Assembly (NCBI RefSeq): GCF_021730395.1 | Contig: NC_069378.1 | Span: forward strand, 47,443,001 to 47,507,000 | Origin: Mercenaria mercenaria | Lineage: Eukaryota; Mollusca; Bivalvia; Venerida; Veneridae | Direction: 5' to 3' | Length of the DNA stretch: 64,000 nucleotides | Shown here: in pieces, positions 1-12,159 of the stretch | Numbering within the stretch: position 1 is the stretch's first letter | Layout: each line of letters begins with the position of its first letter | Notes under the pieces: model-generated | Database searches by the model: none | What the model was told of the DNA's origin: nothing | What the model saw: the letters and a program-made list of their open reading frames with translations, nothing else | Position numbers and translations under genes: made by a program

Positions 1-1781
1 TTGCTGCTTATTGCATAGGGTTATTTGTTCACTGCTACCCAAACATTGTTTCCCGAACTTTGATGGTGCCGGATCTGTACAAGAGCGATTTCGGGATTGA
101 GTGCCTCCTCCACAACTTTCGCTGCAAGTGCTCCAGTCGCCCCAGGTGGACCATTCTCCATCTGTAAAAATGTTAATAACGTTAGTTTTAAAAGAACATT
201 CACCATGGACACCTTTTGATTTTAGAGTGGGTTATTTCTAGACAATGATCACGGTCATTTTCAATCGAAGAGATCAGAAGTAAGTTTGAAGTGGTTGGAC
301 AATCCATCCGTCTTTTGATAATTTGACTTCCGCTGAACTTCAACTTATGATTACCAAACCGGAATTGCTTCGGTTTTATTATGCTCAATGCATGGTTGCT
401 TGTGAATGTCCAAATTGTTCATGTGTACATTGTTGGCTATATCATGTGGTCTGATAAATTCTGTAATTAATGTTTTGCTGATTTACTATACACCTATGCT
501 ATCATTATTATGTCTCAGATCAGACAGGTCTGCATTACCCTCCTGTTCGCTTACGTTGTACATAAGATCAGCATACCTTTTTGATCTGCTAATTCATTTT
601 CTAGATATTCGATCCTCGTCGTAACTTCCTTGAATTTGATTTCAGTTTCTGTCTTCAGTTGTCTCAGCCTCAACTGAAACGTAAGAAAACTATAGACCTG
701 AGCTGATGTGTGTCAATATCCGTTATTCTAATAATCGGTTAATCGTCAAATGTTTCGATCAGTTAACCAATGCATAAAATCAAACTAAATAATATTATGC
801 TACATCTATTTTTACATTGATGCATTTCGATTTCACCCTATCCGCGCTTCAGTAATTCTTCGGATATCCGCTGCTCATACCGCAACGGACATTTATAGCT
901 GTTTATATTTTAGCTGTTTCTATCAGAAATAGTGGCGATAGTCAGAAAATATAGAATTGCAAATGCTTGAAGTGTGATAGCCAGCACTTGTCTATAAATC
1001 ATGAAAATTGTACCACCTAGGAAAAATCAGTAACTTTATTCAAATATCTCATGAAGTTAAATGATTACGAAATGTAAACCAATTGTTCGTAAAGTTAGGA
1101 TTAGCGAGTTACACACCCTCGAGGTGTTATGATTGTCGTAGCATATCTTTCATCACATTTATCATTTTACACTGCATTTTCCCCACAAAGCAGACGTTTT
1201 ATATTTCATTATTTTGATCTCTTATAATTTTAAGAAAAGATAATGCGACTGACCAGTTACCGACTTTACTTAAAAATGAGCGGACGTTTCAGCAGTTAAC
1301 AGGTTATGATAATCTCTAAAGCGTTTATAAATATAATTCATCGCATTCATTTTTCATACCAAAGTTAATTACTCATGATAGGATAGATAAGGAAATGTAT
1401 TAAGTTTAATTTTGATTAAGTTACACTAAGGAAATTTAAATGGCACGTCAACTTGTTAGTGGAGGAAAAAAGAACATTACTTCAGAATGGAAGGTACCTT
1501 AGTTGACACACATCATTTTCATAGTTATTATAGGCGTGGACAGATGATATATAATATTATTATTTTCTTCACGTTTTATAATGTTATTACAAAAAGATTT
1601 AAAAGGAGAAGTCAAGTACTGAACGAGTGAATTCTTCAAACATACAAGCTAAATTAAAAACTTTATTCGAACTTACCATAAGTGCCTGCGAATCGTGTGC
1701 GTCACAAGCCTGTTCTGACCAAATATGTCCAATACTTGCACAAATCAGGAGCAAAATATGCATAAAGTGGAATACATTCAT
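1..1781 (-). CDS. Secreted coiled-coil/TSP1 protein, 5' part (three exons, gene runs off the left edge)
   Basis: I assembled three exons by splice phase. Exon 1 (1781-1677, 105 nt, 35 codons) starts at ATG 1781 and encodes a signal peptide with hydrophobic core HILLLICASIG; its donor reads ATG|gtaagt. Exon 2 (673-577, 97 nt, phase 0 in, phase 1 out) has acceptor ttacgtttcag and donor AAAG|gtatgc; its 32 residues form a short coiled coil (RIEYLENELADQK at the end). Exon 3 (161 to beyond base 1, phase 1) begins G|AT after tttttacag and encodes a TSP1 domain with WSTWGDWSTC, SESCGGG and RNRSC. Phases agree across both introns. The exon ends ..LCNKQ, like the third TSP1 exon of the gene at 44-53 kb, so the two genes are related. 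Signal, coiled coil and TSP1 is the layout of the front half of C1q-domain proteins. Whether a gC1q domain follows lies outside the window. The family assignment of the TSP1 domain is firm; the protein's role is inferred. Confidence 0.78.
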
Positions 1782-2750
1782 TCTGAAATGAGTAAAGAAA
1801 TATGTTTATATAACACTTCCCTTTATCCGTCTATTTGAAACGGATTACGTACGAGTACAGGAAAATTTATAACAAGGAAGTGATCCGACAAACCGTGTTA
1901 AAAGCTATTAATCTTACAATATGAAATTTGCAAGGGGTTTAAATTACATTTCAAACATCTTTTCAGCTGCAAAATCTCTACTTTTGTTACTTTATAAAAA
2001 CAGACTATCATATTGCATGATCATAACCTCTTTAATCGATTCAAGATTTTTAGGATAAAGCTACTCGCTCGCAGTTTTGTAAAAGGTTTATCTTTTTAAT
2101 TTGGATGGCAAATGTACATATGACATTAACTAAGTAGAAACTGATATTAACTGGTAAATTAGATATTTCTAAAATAAATAAAATAAAAAATGCAAAATGT
2201 TAATACGTTTAGTTCATTTGGAATTCTGCACCGCTTTATTGATCATCAAAAATTGGTCGGTAGCATCTTGGTACGGTTCGCTCTCTCTTTTGTTTTAATG
2301 TTTTCCTTTTGAATGATTTATGAAGTCACAATGGAGCTGAAAATAAAACAGAACAGTTGAACAACTTATTCTCATTAACCATTTACCAAAGCTGGCCTGT
2401 AGCATCCTGTAAAGATTATTCAAACGGTTCTGGTTACCTGACGTTAGGGGCCATCATCACTAAAATATAAATCTGGTCATCTTAAAAAAAAACTTTACAA
2501 GAATTATATATGTCATTTTTTGATGGAAACTCTCGAGCAATGGAGTGTTTGACAATGTTTGAAATAACTTAATTTGTCTTCACCTCAATATATGAACAAC
2601 AGCTTAAATTACGTAAAGGTATACTTTGATATCTCAATTGATCCTTTAGGACACAACTATGCTTTACTAATTTTCTCAAGTCGCGTTTTAGATTTTACGA
2701 TTAAGATTGCTAAAAATGTAAAATATTGTTCAAGTACAGTCACTGACAGC
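1782..2750. other. AT-rich 5' flank of the left-edge gene
   Basis: This is upstream of the minus-strand start codon and would hold its promoter and 5' UTR. I found no convincing core-promoter motif, coding frame or repeat copy. Confidence 0.4.
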
Positions 2751-2822
2751 GAGGTCAAAACGAACGGATACAGCAAGGAAAAAACGAACGGATACAGCGA
2801 GGACAAAACGAACGGATAAAGG
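2751..2822 (+). repeat. 24-bp tandem repeat, three units
   Basis: Three near-identical 24-bp units share the core AAAACGAACGGATACAGC. The length is a multiple of three, so an 81-codon open frame (2574-2819) reads through it as an eight-residue repeat around KTNGYS. I see no splice site, homology or signal peptide supporting that frame as a gene. Confidence 0.7.
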
Positions 2823-4248
2823 AAAACACGAACACATTAGGCAATGCCCAGAAACGGCCAAAATATTCGAATGATACATTTATTTATATCTTTCCTCTGT
2901 CTAAGTTATATACTGCTGATAAACCAGCAGGTTTACAAATGAAAGCTGGTCTTACTGACAGTGTTTTCTGTTTATAATATTTGCAGTTTTGCAGTGCTCA
3001 TGACCATCGATTTTCATTAATGGAATCAATATTATTGTAACCAATAACACACAAGCCAACAATACTCAATAATGAGTATGGACATAATAAGTGGTGTCGA
3101 TAATCATGATAATATAGTAATTATTTCAAATATCTAATATTTTTAATTGAAATTTTAATGGTTTTTACAACCATGCCACATCATCTTGATTGCACATGTT
3201 TATATTGGGCATCCCTTGGTAAAATTTTCTGTAGCAGAAATTTCACAAATATATGTCTCACAAGTTCTAAAATGCCAATGTGGCAAACTTAAGTGGAAAC
3301 ATTCGAACAATGAATGTAAAGCAATTGTACTAATACCACGGAAAACAGGCATTCAAACAATAAACGTGTAGACAGTTTAGTATATTAAGACGATCAATTA
3401 AAGTAAACTTGCAATTCATGTATTTTGCAAGTTCCTGTTTGTGTCTTTGAAGAGCAATCCAGCTTTTTTATTATTAAAAACGGAAAGGAAGGATCTCAAT
3501 GTGTTTTATTATATTAAGTATTACAATTTTCTTGTATTTGCAAGATAAAAATCTTGTTTACAGTTTGCTAGTTTATACATTATAAGAATATGTGACTATT
3601 AAAATAAAAAAAATGCTAGGTTTTACCGAGATGAGTAATTGTTAATGTTTTACTCTTTATTTTTAAACAAACTGCTTTCTTTTGAGTTTTAAGTTCTTTG
3701 TTTTACAGTTGGCTTTACTGAGGTTTAAAAAATATGTTAACTAAAATACTTTTGCCATTAGCATAGAAATTTTAATCATCTAAAAGAAGAACAAAAATTT
3801 TCAAAGTTTGAGAAATAAAGAGTAATGAAAAATTTAATCACGTTAAAGTAAAAACTAAGAGAAGTAAAAGATTTAAATTAATCCTCTTTTCAATGTTTTC
3901 ATTTTCTAAACAACATCTAAACATCGTCAGTATGTGCTGCTTTTTGTGACGTCAACTTGTCTATAATAATTCTATTTCACAAGGCAGAATGGCATTAAAA
4001 TAAAAGAAAAACGCCGAATTGTATACCAAACATTTACAATGCAGCTAATGCGTTTACGTTTTCTGTCATTTTATTGCACAGTCAGGGGTGTATATTTTCT
4101 TTCAAATACTGCACAAATATGATTGAAACGTCTGTCGGGTATCATGTTTACTAACATGGCTTGATCTTGTAAAATGATTCAGTTAAATCTCAATTTTCTC
4201 ATCAGATTTATCACAATCCTTCTGACAATTTCACCTTTTCAGAAGAAA
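2823..4248. other. AT-rich intergenic stretch
   Basis: Low-complexity AT-rich DNA with only short open frames (for example 3186-3371). No domain, splice structure or repeat family is recognised. Confidence 0.4.
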
Positions 4249-5351
4249 GATATGGAAAAAAAACAAGAGGGCCAAGATGGCCCTAGGTCGCTCTCCTGAG
4301 AAACACACCGTAACACAACATATTAAACAGAGTAAACATGTTTGACCTAGTGATTTCATGGAAAAAAATATTCTGACCAATTATCATTAAAATTGGAGCA
4401 AAAATCTTGAGTATAAGTAAGTATTTTCTTTGATTTGACCTAGTGACCTAGTTTTTGACCCCAGATGACCCATATTCGAACTTGACCTAGATTTTACCAA
4501 GGCTATCATTCTGACCAAATTTCATGAAGATCAATTGAAAAATACAGCCTTTATCGCATACACAAGGTTTATCTTTGATTTGACCTAGTGACCTACTTTT
4601 TGACCCAAGATGACCCTTTTCAAATTCGGCCTAGATTTCATTAAGGTTATCATTCTGTCTAAAATTCATGAAGATTAATTGAAAAATACAGCCTCTATCG
4701 CATACACAAGGTTTTTCTTTTATTTGACCTAGTGACCTAGTTTGTGAACCTAGATGACCCATTTTCAAATTCGACCTAGATTTGATCAAGGTAATCATTC
4801 TGACCAAAATTCATGAAGATTAATTGAAAAATACAGCCTCTATCGCATACACAAGGTTTTTCTTTTATTTGACCTAGTGACCTAGTTTTTGACCACAGAT
4901 GACCCATATTTAAACTTGGCCTAGATTTCATCAAGATAATTACTCTGACCAAAATTCATGAAGCTTAATTGAAAAATACAGCCTCTATCGCATACACAAG
5001 GTTTTTCTTTGATTAGACCTAGTGACCTAGTTTTTGAACCCAGATGACCCATTTTCAAACTTGGCCTAGATTTTATCAAGGTTATCATTCTGACCAAAAT
5101 TCATGAAGATTAATTGAAAAATACAGCCTCTATCGCATACACAAGGTTTTTCTTTGATTTGACCTAATGACCTAGTTTTTGACCCCAGATGACCCATTTT
5201 CGAACTCGGCCTAGATTTCATCAAGGTTATCATTCTGACCAAATGTCATGAAGATCAGTTGAAAAATACAGCCTCTATCGCATACACAAGCTAAATGTTG
5301 ACAGACGCCATCACAAAAACTCACCTGAGCAGCATTGCTCAGGTGAGCTAA
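4249..5351 (+). repeat. Interspersed element with ~145-bp internal tandem units
   Basis: The element opens with 'acaagagggccaagatggcc' and closes with a hairpin, CTCACCTGAGC-AGCATT-GCTCAGGTGAG (5322-5348). Inside, the phrase 'tcgcatacacaag' recurs at 4555, 4699, 4844, 4989, 5134 and 5279, giving five full units of 144-145 bp after a partial first one. Each unit carries 'tttgacctagtgacctag', 'gatgaccc' and 'aattgaaaaatacagcct'. The left edge has GCTCTCCTGAG, close to GCTCACCTGAG at the right edge read in reverse, so the ends are weak inverted repeats. No open frame spans it. It is probably a non-autonomous mobile element; the superfamily is unknown. Confidence 0.75.
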
Positions 5352-5763
5352 AAAGAAAAAAAGAAAAAAGAAACATATATTCAGATCGGATTGCTTCTAA
5401 CTCGATATCGCAGGCATCTAACACTGACAACGATGAAAAAAAAATAGTAAGTTTCACATTTTATTTACTTAACAAAGAAACCTTTATAATATAACATGCG
5501 TAATAAATGAAATTCAACAGAAAATAGAAGTTTTTACGCTTGATTAAGGTGATATCTATGCATTGTCTGTTTCTGAAGCATTTCGCATCTTATTTCATCA
5601 CATTTGTCAGTTATGATGTGCATTTTAAAACTTCATTGTTACCTCCACTGTTGTTTCACTTCCTGTCATCTTCCAGTTCCGATTACCAGAATGCAAAAAC
5701 CAGTAAGAGACTTACTTACCTCCTTAATTACTATGTAAATAACTGATAAACATAGATTTAATA
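5352..5763. other. Spacer between two repeats
   Basis: AT-rich, with one 68-codon frame (5540-5746) that shows no recognisable domain. Nothing else seen. Confidence 0.35.
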
Positions 5764-6045
5764 GGGGCCTCCGTGGACGACTGGTTAAGGTCGCTGACTT
5801 CAAATCACTTGCCCCTCATAGAGTTGGGTCGAGCCTCATTCGGGGCGTTGAATTCTTCATGCGAGGAAGCCATCCATCTGCCTTACGGAAGGTCGATGGG
5901 TCTTCCCAGGTGCCCGCTCGTGATGAAATAATGCACGGAGGGGCACCTGCGGTCTTTCTCCACCATAAAAGCTAGAAAGTCGCCATACGACCTATAATTG
6001 TGACGGTGTGACGTTATACCCAACAAAATAAATAAATAAATAAAT
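5764..6045 (+). mobile_element. tRNA-derived SINE, family 1
   Basis: The head looks like a tRNA gene: an A-box-like GGACGACTGGTTAAGG followed by a B-box-like GAGTTGGGTCGAGCC. The body contains AGGTGCCCGCTCGTGATG, and the 3' end is GTGACGTTATACCCAACAAA followed by (AAAT)n. A pol III head, unrelated body and simple-repeat tail are the SINE hallmarks. Its 3' tail motif resembles that of the SINEs at 34.4 and 36.7 kb, though the bodies differ. Confidence 0.8.
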
Positions 6046-7290
6046 ATATTCAATTTCTTGTCACAGAACTGAACAAAGAATGTTGTCTCCCTTCATTTCC
6101 GCGCTTAATTGAATAATAGTTGTTTAATGCTTATTAGCAAAAAAAAACCAAACAAGTTTAAAATACTAAAAGAATTACAGTTTAAACTTTACATGTACAG
6201 GCACGCCTAACGAACCTGGTATGAAGAAATATGACACACAGCTGCACAGATGAAAACCAGTGTTTTAATCCTAGATTAAATATGTAGTCAAAAAGGAGCC
6301 CCTTTGAAATGATATATACACAATGGAGACCGACCATAAGTCTAGAACTACGTTTCTACATTTTAGAACTTACTTTTGTATCTTAAAATATATACTTTCG
6401 TTCTGTTTTATGTTACGAGTTATTAAACGTGCAATATTTTCTTAAGACAAGAGGAAATAATTTTGAAATTTTGAATTGAACAATAAAAATAGTAAACATT
6501 GAAATATTTGTCTCTTTAACGTGAGAGTAGAAAATTATTTTTTCCCCCGTTATCAAAGATCTAAAACATGAAAAAGTTAGCACTTCTTTTACTGTTTTCT
6601 CTTTTCTTAAATTTTAATTTGTATTCACTGTTGTGTGCAATCAGATTTATTTTAATTCTATTGTGTTTCTTTTTTCATGAAGAAAAGTGTGGTAATAATA
6701 AAACAATAGTAACAAGTTGATTTAAAAGTGTTCAGCTTGCAGTGCCTCACCCGCCATTCCTTTTAATCTGCTTATGAATCGAAGTTTTAAACAAATTATG
6801 TTTTCCATTGTGTTCTTTTGGCCTTTGACAGGTATGTCTCCTTCAATATGTGATTCGAGCAATAACTACAGGTTTCAATTCTGCAAATCCATCAAGGAGC
6901 TAAAATACGTATAAGTTAGCAACTGAACTGGATCTGTGTCTTTTCTTCGTATAATTGATATGTTTATTACATTTTTTTCACTAAATGTTTGTCTTGTCTA
7001 CAGGAAGATATTGTATTTAGTAAAAATCGGATCCGTATAATACAGTGATAGTTTGGAAAAAAAATGTTCGTAAGAATAGACCAACTTGCAGCGAAGCACA
7101 CATTCCTTTTTACTACTATTTTAATAAGCAGTACTGATCAGAATGTATGCTATTACAATTATATTTTTTCTTTACCTGTGACAATTTTATATGTAATAAG
7201 ACCGCCCATATTTCACCTTGGAGACTTGTATAAAAGTTTTAAGGTTGTAATAGAATAGATGACAGCGAAAGAACAGTGGTTAATATAATT
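6046..7290. other. AT-rich intergenic stretch
   Basis: Includes a 64-codon frame (7064-7258) of low-complexity composition. No domain or repeat recognised. Confidence 0.35.
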
Positions 7291-7712
7291 ATTTTTATTA
7301 TTATTATTATTATACCAGATTTATATAGCGCCCTTTTCATGATCAATTTCACGTTCAAAGGCGCTTTACATAGTTCAAATGCAGCCACACAGGGCGCATA
7401 ATTCATCCTCTACTAGTACAGACACAGAGCGATCTGACCAGAGGGACAGAGTGAGAAAAAGCCCCCATGACAGAGAGATCAGAAATCAGATACAGACTTG
7501 TCCGGCTTACTTAGCCTAGCTCGTTGCGAATAGACAGCCTGGTTCTTTAACGTGTCCAGTGTATAGCACTGATACACGCAAGGATTGCCTGGGTTCCTGA
7601 CCAGTACACCTCTAGTTGGGTGGGAAACACTGAAAATCGTTTCTGAAAATTCCCGGGTAGCTGCCGGGGATCGAACCCCGACCTCAGGATTGGAAGGTCA
7701 GTGTGCACCTCA
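7291..7712 (-). mobile_element. SINE-like element with a tRNA-like 3' half and an (AAT)n tail
   Basis: Read on the minus strand, the head carries CTGACCTTCCAATCCTGAGG and a B-box GGGGTTCGATCCCCGGC, like the anticodon and T-arm half of a tRNA. The far end reads GCGCTATATAAATCTGGTAT followed by (AAT)n at 7291-7312. The 5' tRNA half appears missing or too diverged to see. Overlapping open frames at 7547-7794 are incidental. Confidence 0.6.
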
Positions 7713-8558
7713 CAATAATATGTCAAAAATATATAAAGACACAGTAACAACAAACGCAGACATTAGTTTTTCAGAAATAAACCTGAACAGATGAAAGAGT
7801 TATATGTTTTGTTTAATGTAGGGAGACTTTGTTAAAGGCACGTGAATTTCCTTGTTGAATATTCATCCTAACTCCACTTTCCACCAACTCTCGACCCTTT
7901 TATTTACTCCCCAACCCTCCCCTGTGCTTTCCTGTATTTTGTATATAATTAAAGTGTACTTGTTCTTGGACTGTCTACAATATTTTTCCATTACAACTTT
8001 TTTTGGTGTGGGCCTACTTTACGGTATATGGCTTCATAGTGTTCTACGTAAAACCTCCACAATGAGAAAAAGTTTTAAGAAAGTTAGACTGCATCAGTTG
8101 TAAACACCTCTGCACGCGCACTTTATATCGATTTACAATAACCAAATAAACATGATAAATAAACACACACTAGTATATAACAATGTCAAAGCAATGACTG
8201 TAGTTGAACTCTCGAATATTTGGATATTAGTACAATTCACATTTTACATTACAGAGGTCATTATGTTATATAAGCGTTATACACGCGCATGCTCTCCAAA
8301 TACCGGTATCATAGTTTAGATTCAACTTTTGAAACCTGAAATTATAGTACACAAAATAACGCTAGTTTAATCAATGTCCTGTTTTGAAAGTTTTATAACT
8401 GATGCACAATGACAAAGTACAAACCTATTACATAATATGATTTTTGACATCGTTCTCTCAGGTTAATGCGAAAACAGGTTTTGTTTCATGTACACAAAGA
8501 CTTCTTTTTGACAGGAAAGTGGAAAATAAGATATTTGTCAACATGTATTATGCTAATT
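7713..8558. other. Intergenic stretch downstream of the P450 remnant
   Basis: Contains an 83-codon open frame (7852-8103) with a hydrophobic stretch but no recognisable family. I do not call it as a gene. Confidence 0.35.
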
Positions 8559-9972
8559 TTAAGTTCTTTTATCCGCTGTGCAGAAGAACGCTTTTGGCCG
8601 AACTGTGATTGCAGTGTCATAGTTTTTCAAATGGTTTGCATCTAGAGGTCCAAATTCCCCGGGGGAACCAACTAATTTCCATTTCCAAAACAGGGATGCC
8701 ATATACAGGATATATCTTGACCCCAAGGCATTGTCTTCTTCCTACGGAAGATGGCATCCACCTTGAAAGAAACACATACATTTAAAGGTTAAGATATTTT
8801 TTGTTTAATTTTCCACCTGATGATCCACCGTCTGCGTCTTTTGATAAATGTAATGTTGCAAGCCAACAGCAAAACCAACGTTTCAATTAAGTATCAAGAG
8901 TTTATTTCAACAAATGGCTGAATGTAAAAAATGAATTTTTTCTACATATTTTCTCATTTACTTTGAATTGCTCGCTCTGTATTTACTTCTTAACATATAT
9001 CATTAAAATATAGCTAACTTACGATTTCCGTAAAATGTTGTCCCTACTAAGAGGTTGTCCATCCGCATCTAAGAAGCGTTCAGGGCGAAAATTCCACGAA
9101 TCTCCCCATATTTTGCTATCATGGTAGACTCGCCAGATGTTAGCGATGATCTGCAAAACACAATACAGTCTTTGCTTTTATGACAGAATTTTCCTCACTG
9201 GTGAGGAAGGTTTAACAGTAATGTACAGGGCAAATATACTCCTATCAATTACATGCTAAAATTTAGTGGTCAGCCTCACACAGCATGGAAGCAATAAATC
9301 TCCCATTAGTGTTTCATTCAAGATGCTTATCAGCCTATGTTTGTATTATTCTACAAGAAATATTTGAATTGTGAAGATCTCACAGATCATAGTAGTAGAA
9401 ACATACTTCACAAAAACGGAAAAATATGAGCTATTGTAAAAATGTATAACAAGTTTATTTTACATGTTCTAAATGAAACAATTTTTATAACTGACTCTTT
9501 ATATGTATCATTAATAAATTTTAAATTTTTACCAGCGAAGACCATGGTTAATATACACTGGCTGATCATGGTCTGCATTGTTTGCAGAAGGCAGATTTAT
9601 TTACCTCTTTATATAATAGTCTGAACTTAAAATTTACAAAATGCAGATCTTCAAAATGCAATGTTGTCTTTATTCATAGTTGAGCCACACCGTGAAAAAA
9701 ACTACACAGTTTACTGCATTTGCATGGAACTAGATCAGCATGCAAATGCATGCAGTTAATCAGGATCCATATAGTTCACTAACATTTTATCTTACTTGAA
9801 TACTATTGACTATTACAAGTTCTCTTATTTTCCGAGAACTGTGTACCATTGGAACCAACTTCCCCCCAGTGTCACGGTGGGTGACTGGGAATACAGTCTG
9901 ACAATTTCTAACATTTTTTTCTACCTGCAAATTGACAATATCAGATACTCGATGAATGGCAATGAACACTAA
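8559..9972 (-). pseudogene. Cytochrome P450 remnant (CYP2-clan-like), C-terminal exons
   Basis: Three exon remnants lie in order on the minus strand. (1) About 9972-9796 contains IHRVSDIV and QVEKNV, as in the K-helix region of clan-2 P450s, then diverges; its donor CAA|gtaaga is phase 0. (2) 9150-9023 (128 nt, phase 0 in, phase 2 out) is clear: IIANIWRVYHDSKIWG, then the PERF motif in WNFRPERFLDADGQPL, with donor TC|gtaagt. (3) 8761-8559 holds the haem loop as PSSVGRRQCLG, then SRYILYMASLFWKWKLVG and a C terminus ending RPKAFFC..KRT-stop. The haem signature is FxxGxRxCxG; here the leading Phe is Ser. Just after CLG the frame shifts and a few residues of the usual CLGExxAR spacing are missing, so the copy looks dead. 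Upstream P450 exons (I-helix, membrane anchor) are not seen. Family identity is firm; clan is likely; subfamily unknown. Confidence 0.75.
9023..9150 (-). pseudogene. P450 PERF-motif exon
   Basis: This is the best-preserved P450 exon: 42 codons plus two bases, open throughout, with intact ag acceptor (cagaaaacac side on the minus strand reads gttttgcag) and gtaagt donor. Taken alone it would pass as functional. The damage in the following exon is what argues for a pseudogene. Confidence 0.75.
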
Positions 9973-10682
9973 TTAGCGCAAATTAAGTGATATCTTTAAT
10001 GCATAAATATTAGGAATGATTTCTTCTGACAAAGCACAAATATTATCAACGGCTTCCCAGGCTACCCACCACCCTACCCTAGAGCAGTTCAGTGCCGCAG
10101 TTTGCAGCCTTGAACATGTCTCGCCCTAGTTATCCTGCTAAATCAAGTTTTAACCTTTTTATTTTACCAAAGTTATTTTTTAGTTTCTTCCACTCTAAAT
10201 TTTTATCACTATATTCTTTCTCTTTATGATTTTGATGCACAAAACGTCTACGTCCCCGCAAGGGGTTCGACGGTTACGGAAGATACGGAAGATAGAATAC
10301 TGTTTGAAAGCAATTTGTATGGAAGGAGCAGATTGATCAAGATCCAGACTAGTCGCAAATACAGTATGCTGGTTTTCTCATGGTGCAGCTCAATTATTAA
10401 TTTTATTATTTTGCTGAATTAAGTGGCACATTAAAATGTTGCAAACTGTAATTTTGCAAATTTCTATGTTTATGTTCCTTCACTCTGTTTCTATAAAATC
10501 AGGAATGGCATTTCTTGAATGCTGAACAGGATTTTCACATGCTTTTCGTGTGCTAGAAAAAACTCATCTTTCAGGGGTGTAAGATGACTCACATGCAGAC
10601 ACATGATTCATGACTGAATTTAAGCAAAATTAAACAGTGGAAGCAGCTTATCATTTAACCTGGCCCTAAACTAACATTTCTA
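9973..10682. other. Intergenic stretch with repeat fragments
   Basis: No further P450 exon found. Around 10260-10400 there are phrases such as 'tggttttctcatggtgcagctcaatt' in pieces that look like decayed interspersed repeat, but the family cannot be named. Confidence 0.35.
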
Positions 10683-11125
10683 TGCCCCCACTTTGGGGAG
10701 GGGGAATATAGATTTGCCCTTGTCCGTCCGTCCGTCCTTCCGAGAATGTTGTGTCACAACTAGCTCCATAGGTATTTGACGTAGAGTCACGAAACTTTAC
10801 AGGAAATGTTGGTCAGCATGTGTAGTTGTGCACCTGGGGTTTCGCGTCCGGATTTATTCAATCGTGTAGGAGTTATGGCCCCTGATTTAGTAAAAAATTG
10901 GTCATTTTTATGTTGTGTCGCACGTAGCTCCAAAAGTATTTGACCTAGAGTCGCCAAAATTTACAGGAAAGTTGGTCAGCATGTGCAGTTGTGCACCTAG
11001 GGTTTCGCGTCCGGATTCATTTAGTCTTGTAGGAGTTATAGTCCCTGACCTAGGAAAAAATTGTCATTTTAATGCTTTGTAGTGCTTAGCTCCGAAAATA
11101 TTTTACCTACAGTAAAGCAACTATA
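10683..11125 (+). repeat. Interspersed repeat with ~163-bp internal units
   Basis: Begins at a CCCCCACTTTGGGG palindrome and the run GTCCGTCCGTCCGTCC. The phrase 'ggtcagcatgtg' recurs at 10811 and 10974, each followed by 'agttgtgcacct' and 'gggtttcgcgtccggatt', and 'aggagttat' recurs in step. There are about 2.5 units. Non-coding; the same general design as the elements at 17.4 and 26.6 kb. Confidence 0.65.
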
Positions 11126-11866
11126 TTTATATGTACATTACTTATGGTTATGTTTTGCTTTTTGTTTAAATAGCAACATATTGTTTTCCCAAAGTTGTTT
11201 TTGCAGATAAATTTTGAAATTTAGTGGTTTGTTTCCTTTTCTTTTCTTTTTTTTGTTAGCAGGTTTTTGTTTTACCACAGGCTGACTGTACATCAAATTC
11301 CAAGTTTTTTTTATTTATAATTTATATGTCTACAGGCATTTTATAAAAAGAAAATAAGAGTACAAATATATTTTTCTTAAATTATTCAATTGTCTATTAT
11401 AAACATATAAATTATATGCTTTACAAACAATATTCTATACTTCATTAATTTTATCAAGTATCATTATATGTTTTATTATATGACGTTTAGTAGATAGTAA
11501 ATATTTAATTTAAATCTTTAATTTCTGGTTTTCATTTTCCTGACACATTTTAAATCTTAAAACAATCCTTGCCCATTATTTCTTATTTCAAGTTACAAAT
11601 GTTTATTAATTCTCCCAGAGTAATCTACAGGCAACATCTGGCCTAACATCATAAATAACAAACCGTGAAGGAACTAGGGGTCAAGTCCTGATAAAATGAT
11701 ATATCATGCGGAGGTGCTAACAGGCTGTACCGTTACCTTCTCCAGCAGAATTTTGGAAAAATCTGTCATAAAAGCAGAGAGTGAATAAAGACGTCAATTG
11801 TATGCTAAAATATAGTCAGGGTAGTTCATTTTGTTAAACATGTTAAATATATACCGAAAAACTGAG

Positions 11867-11867
<1 letters not shown>
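11126..11867. other. AT-rich intergenic stretch
   Basis: Nothing recognisable apart from AT-rich low-complexity DNA. Confidence 0.35.

Positions 11868-11932
<65 letters not shown>
11868..11932. repeat. (TA)n microsatellite
   Basis: About 32 uninterrupted TA units. The 86-codon frame over it (IY repeats) is an artefact. Confidence 0.95.
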
Positions 11933-12159
11933 GAACTTTACAATGTAAGGATCACTTTACTACATGATTACATGATTACAGTAATTGCAAATTCCATACA
12001 AACAAGTGAAAAGGGAAATACACAGGTTAAAATGTGTTGTGCAAAGAAAACATTTTGTCTTCACTTTTTTTTCCACTTCTTATCTGCTTAATAGATTTTT
12101 TGTTTGTTTTTTTCTAAGAAGTCCTGAATAGGAAAAGGCAAGCCGGTGGTAATATCTAA

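Noticed and set aside
200-388. 62-codon minus-strand frame between exons 2 and 3 of the left-edge gene
   Set aside because: Its possible splice sites give a phase that does not fit between exons 2 and 3, which already join in phase.
4400-5281. CRISPR-like array, because of regular repeats
   Set aside because: Units are ~145 bp, contiguous and without spacers, in a eukaryotic repeat element.
11831-12091. 86-codon frame with an IYIYIY run
   Set aside because: Translation of the (TA)n microsatellite.
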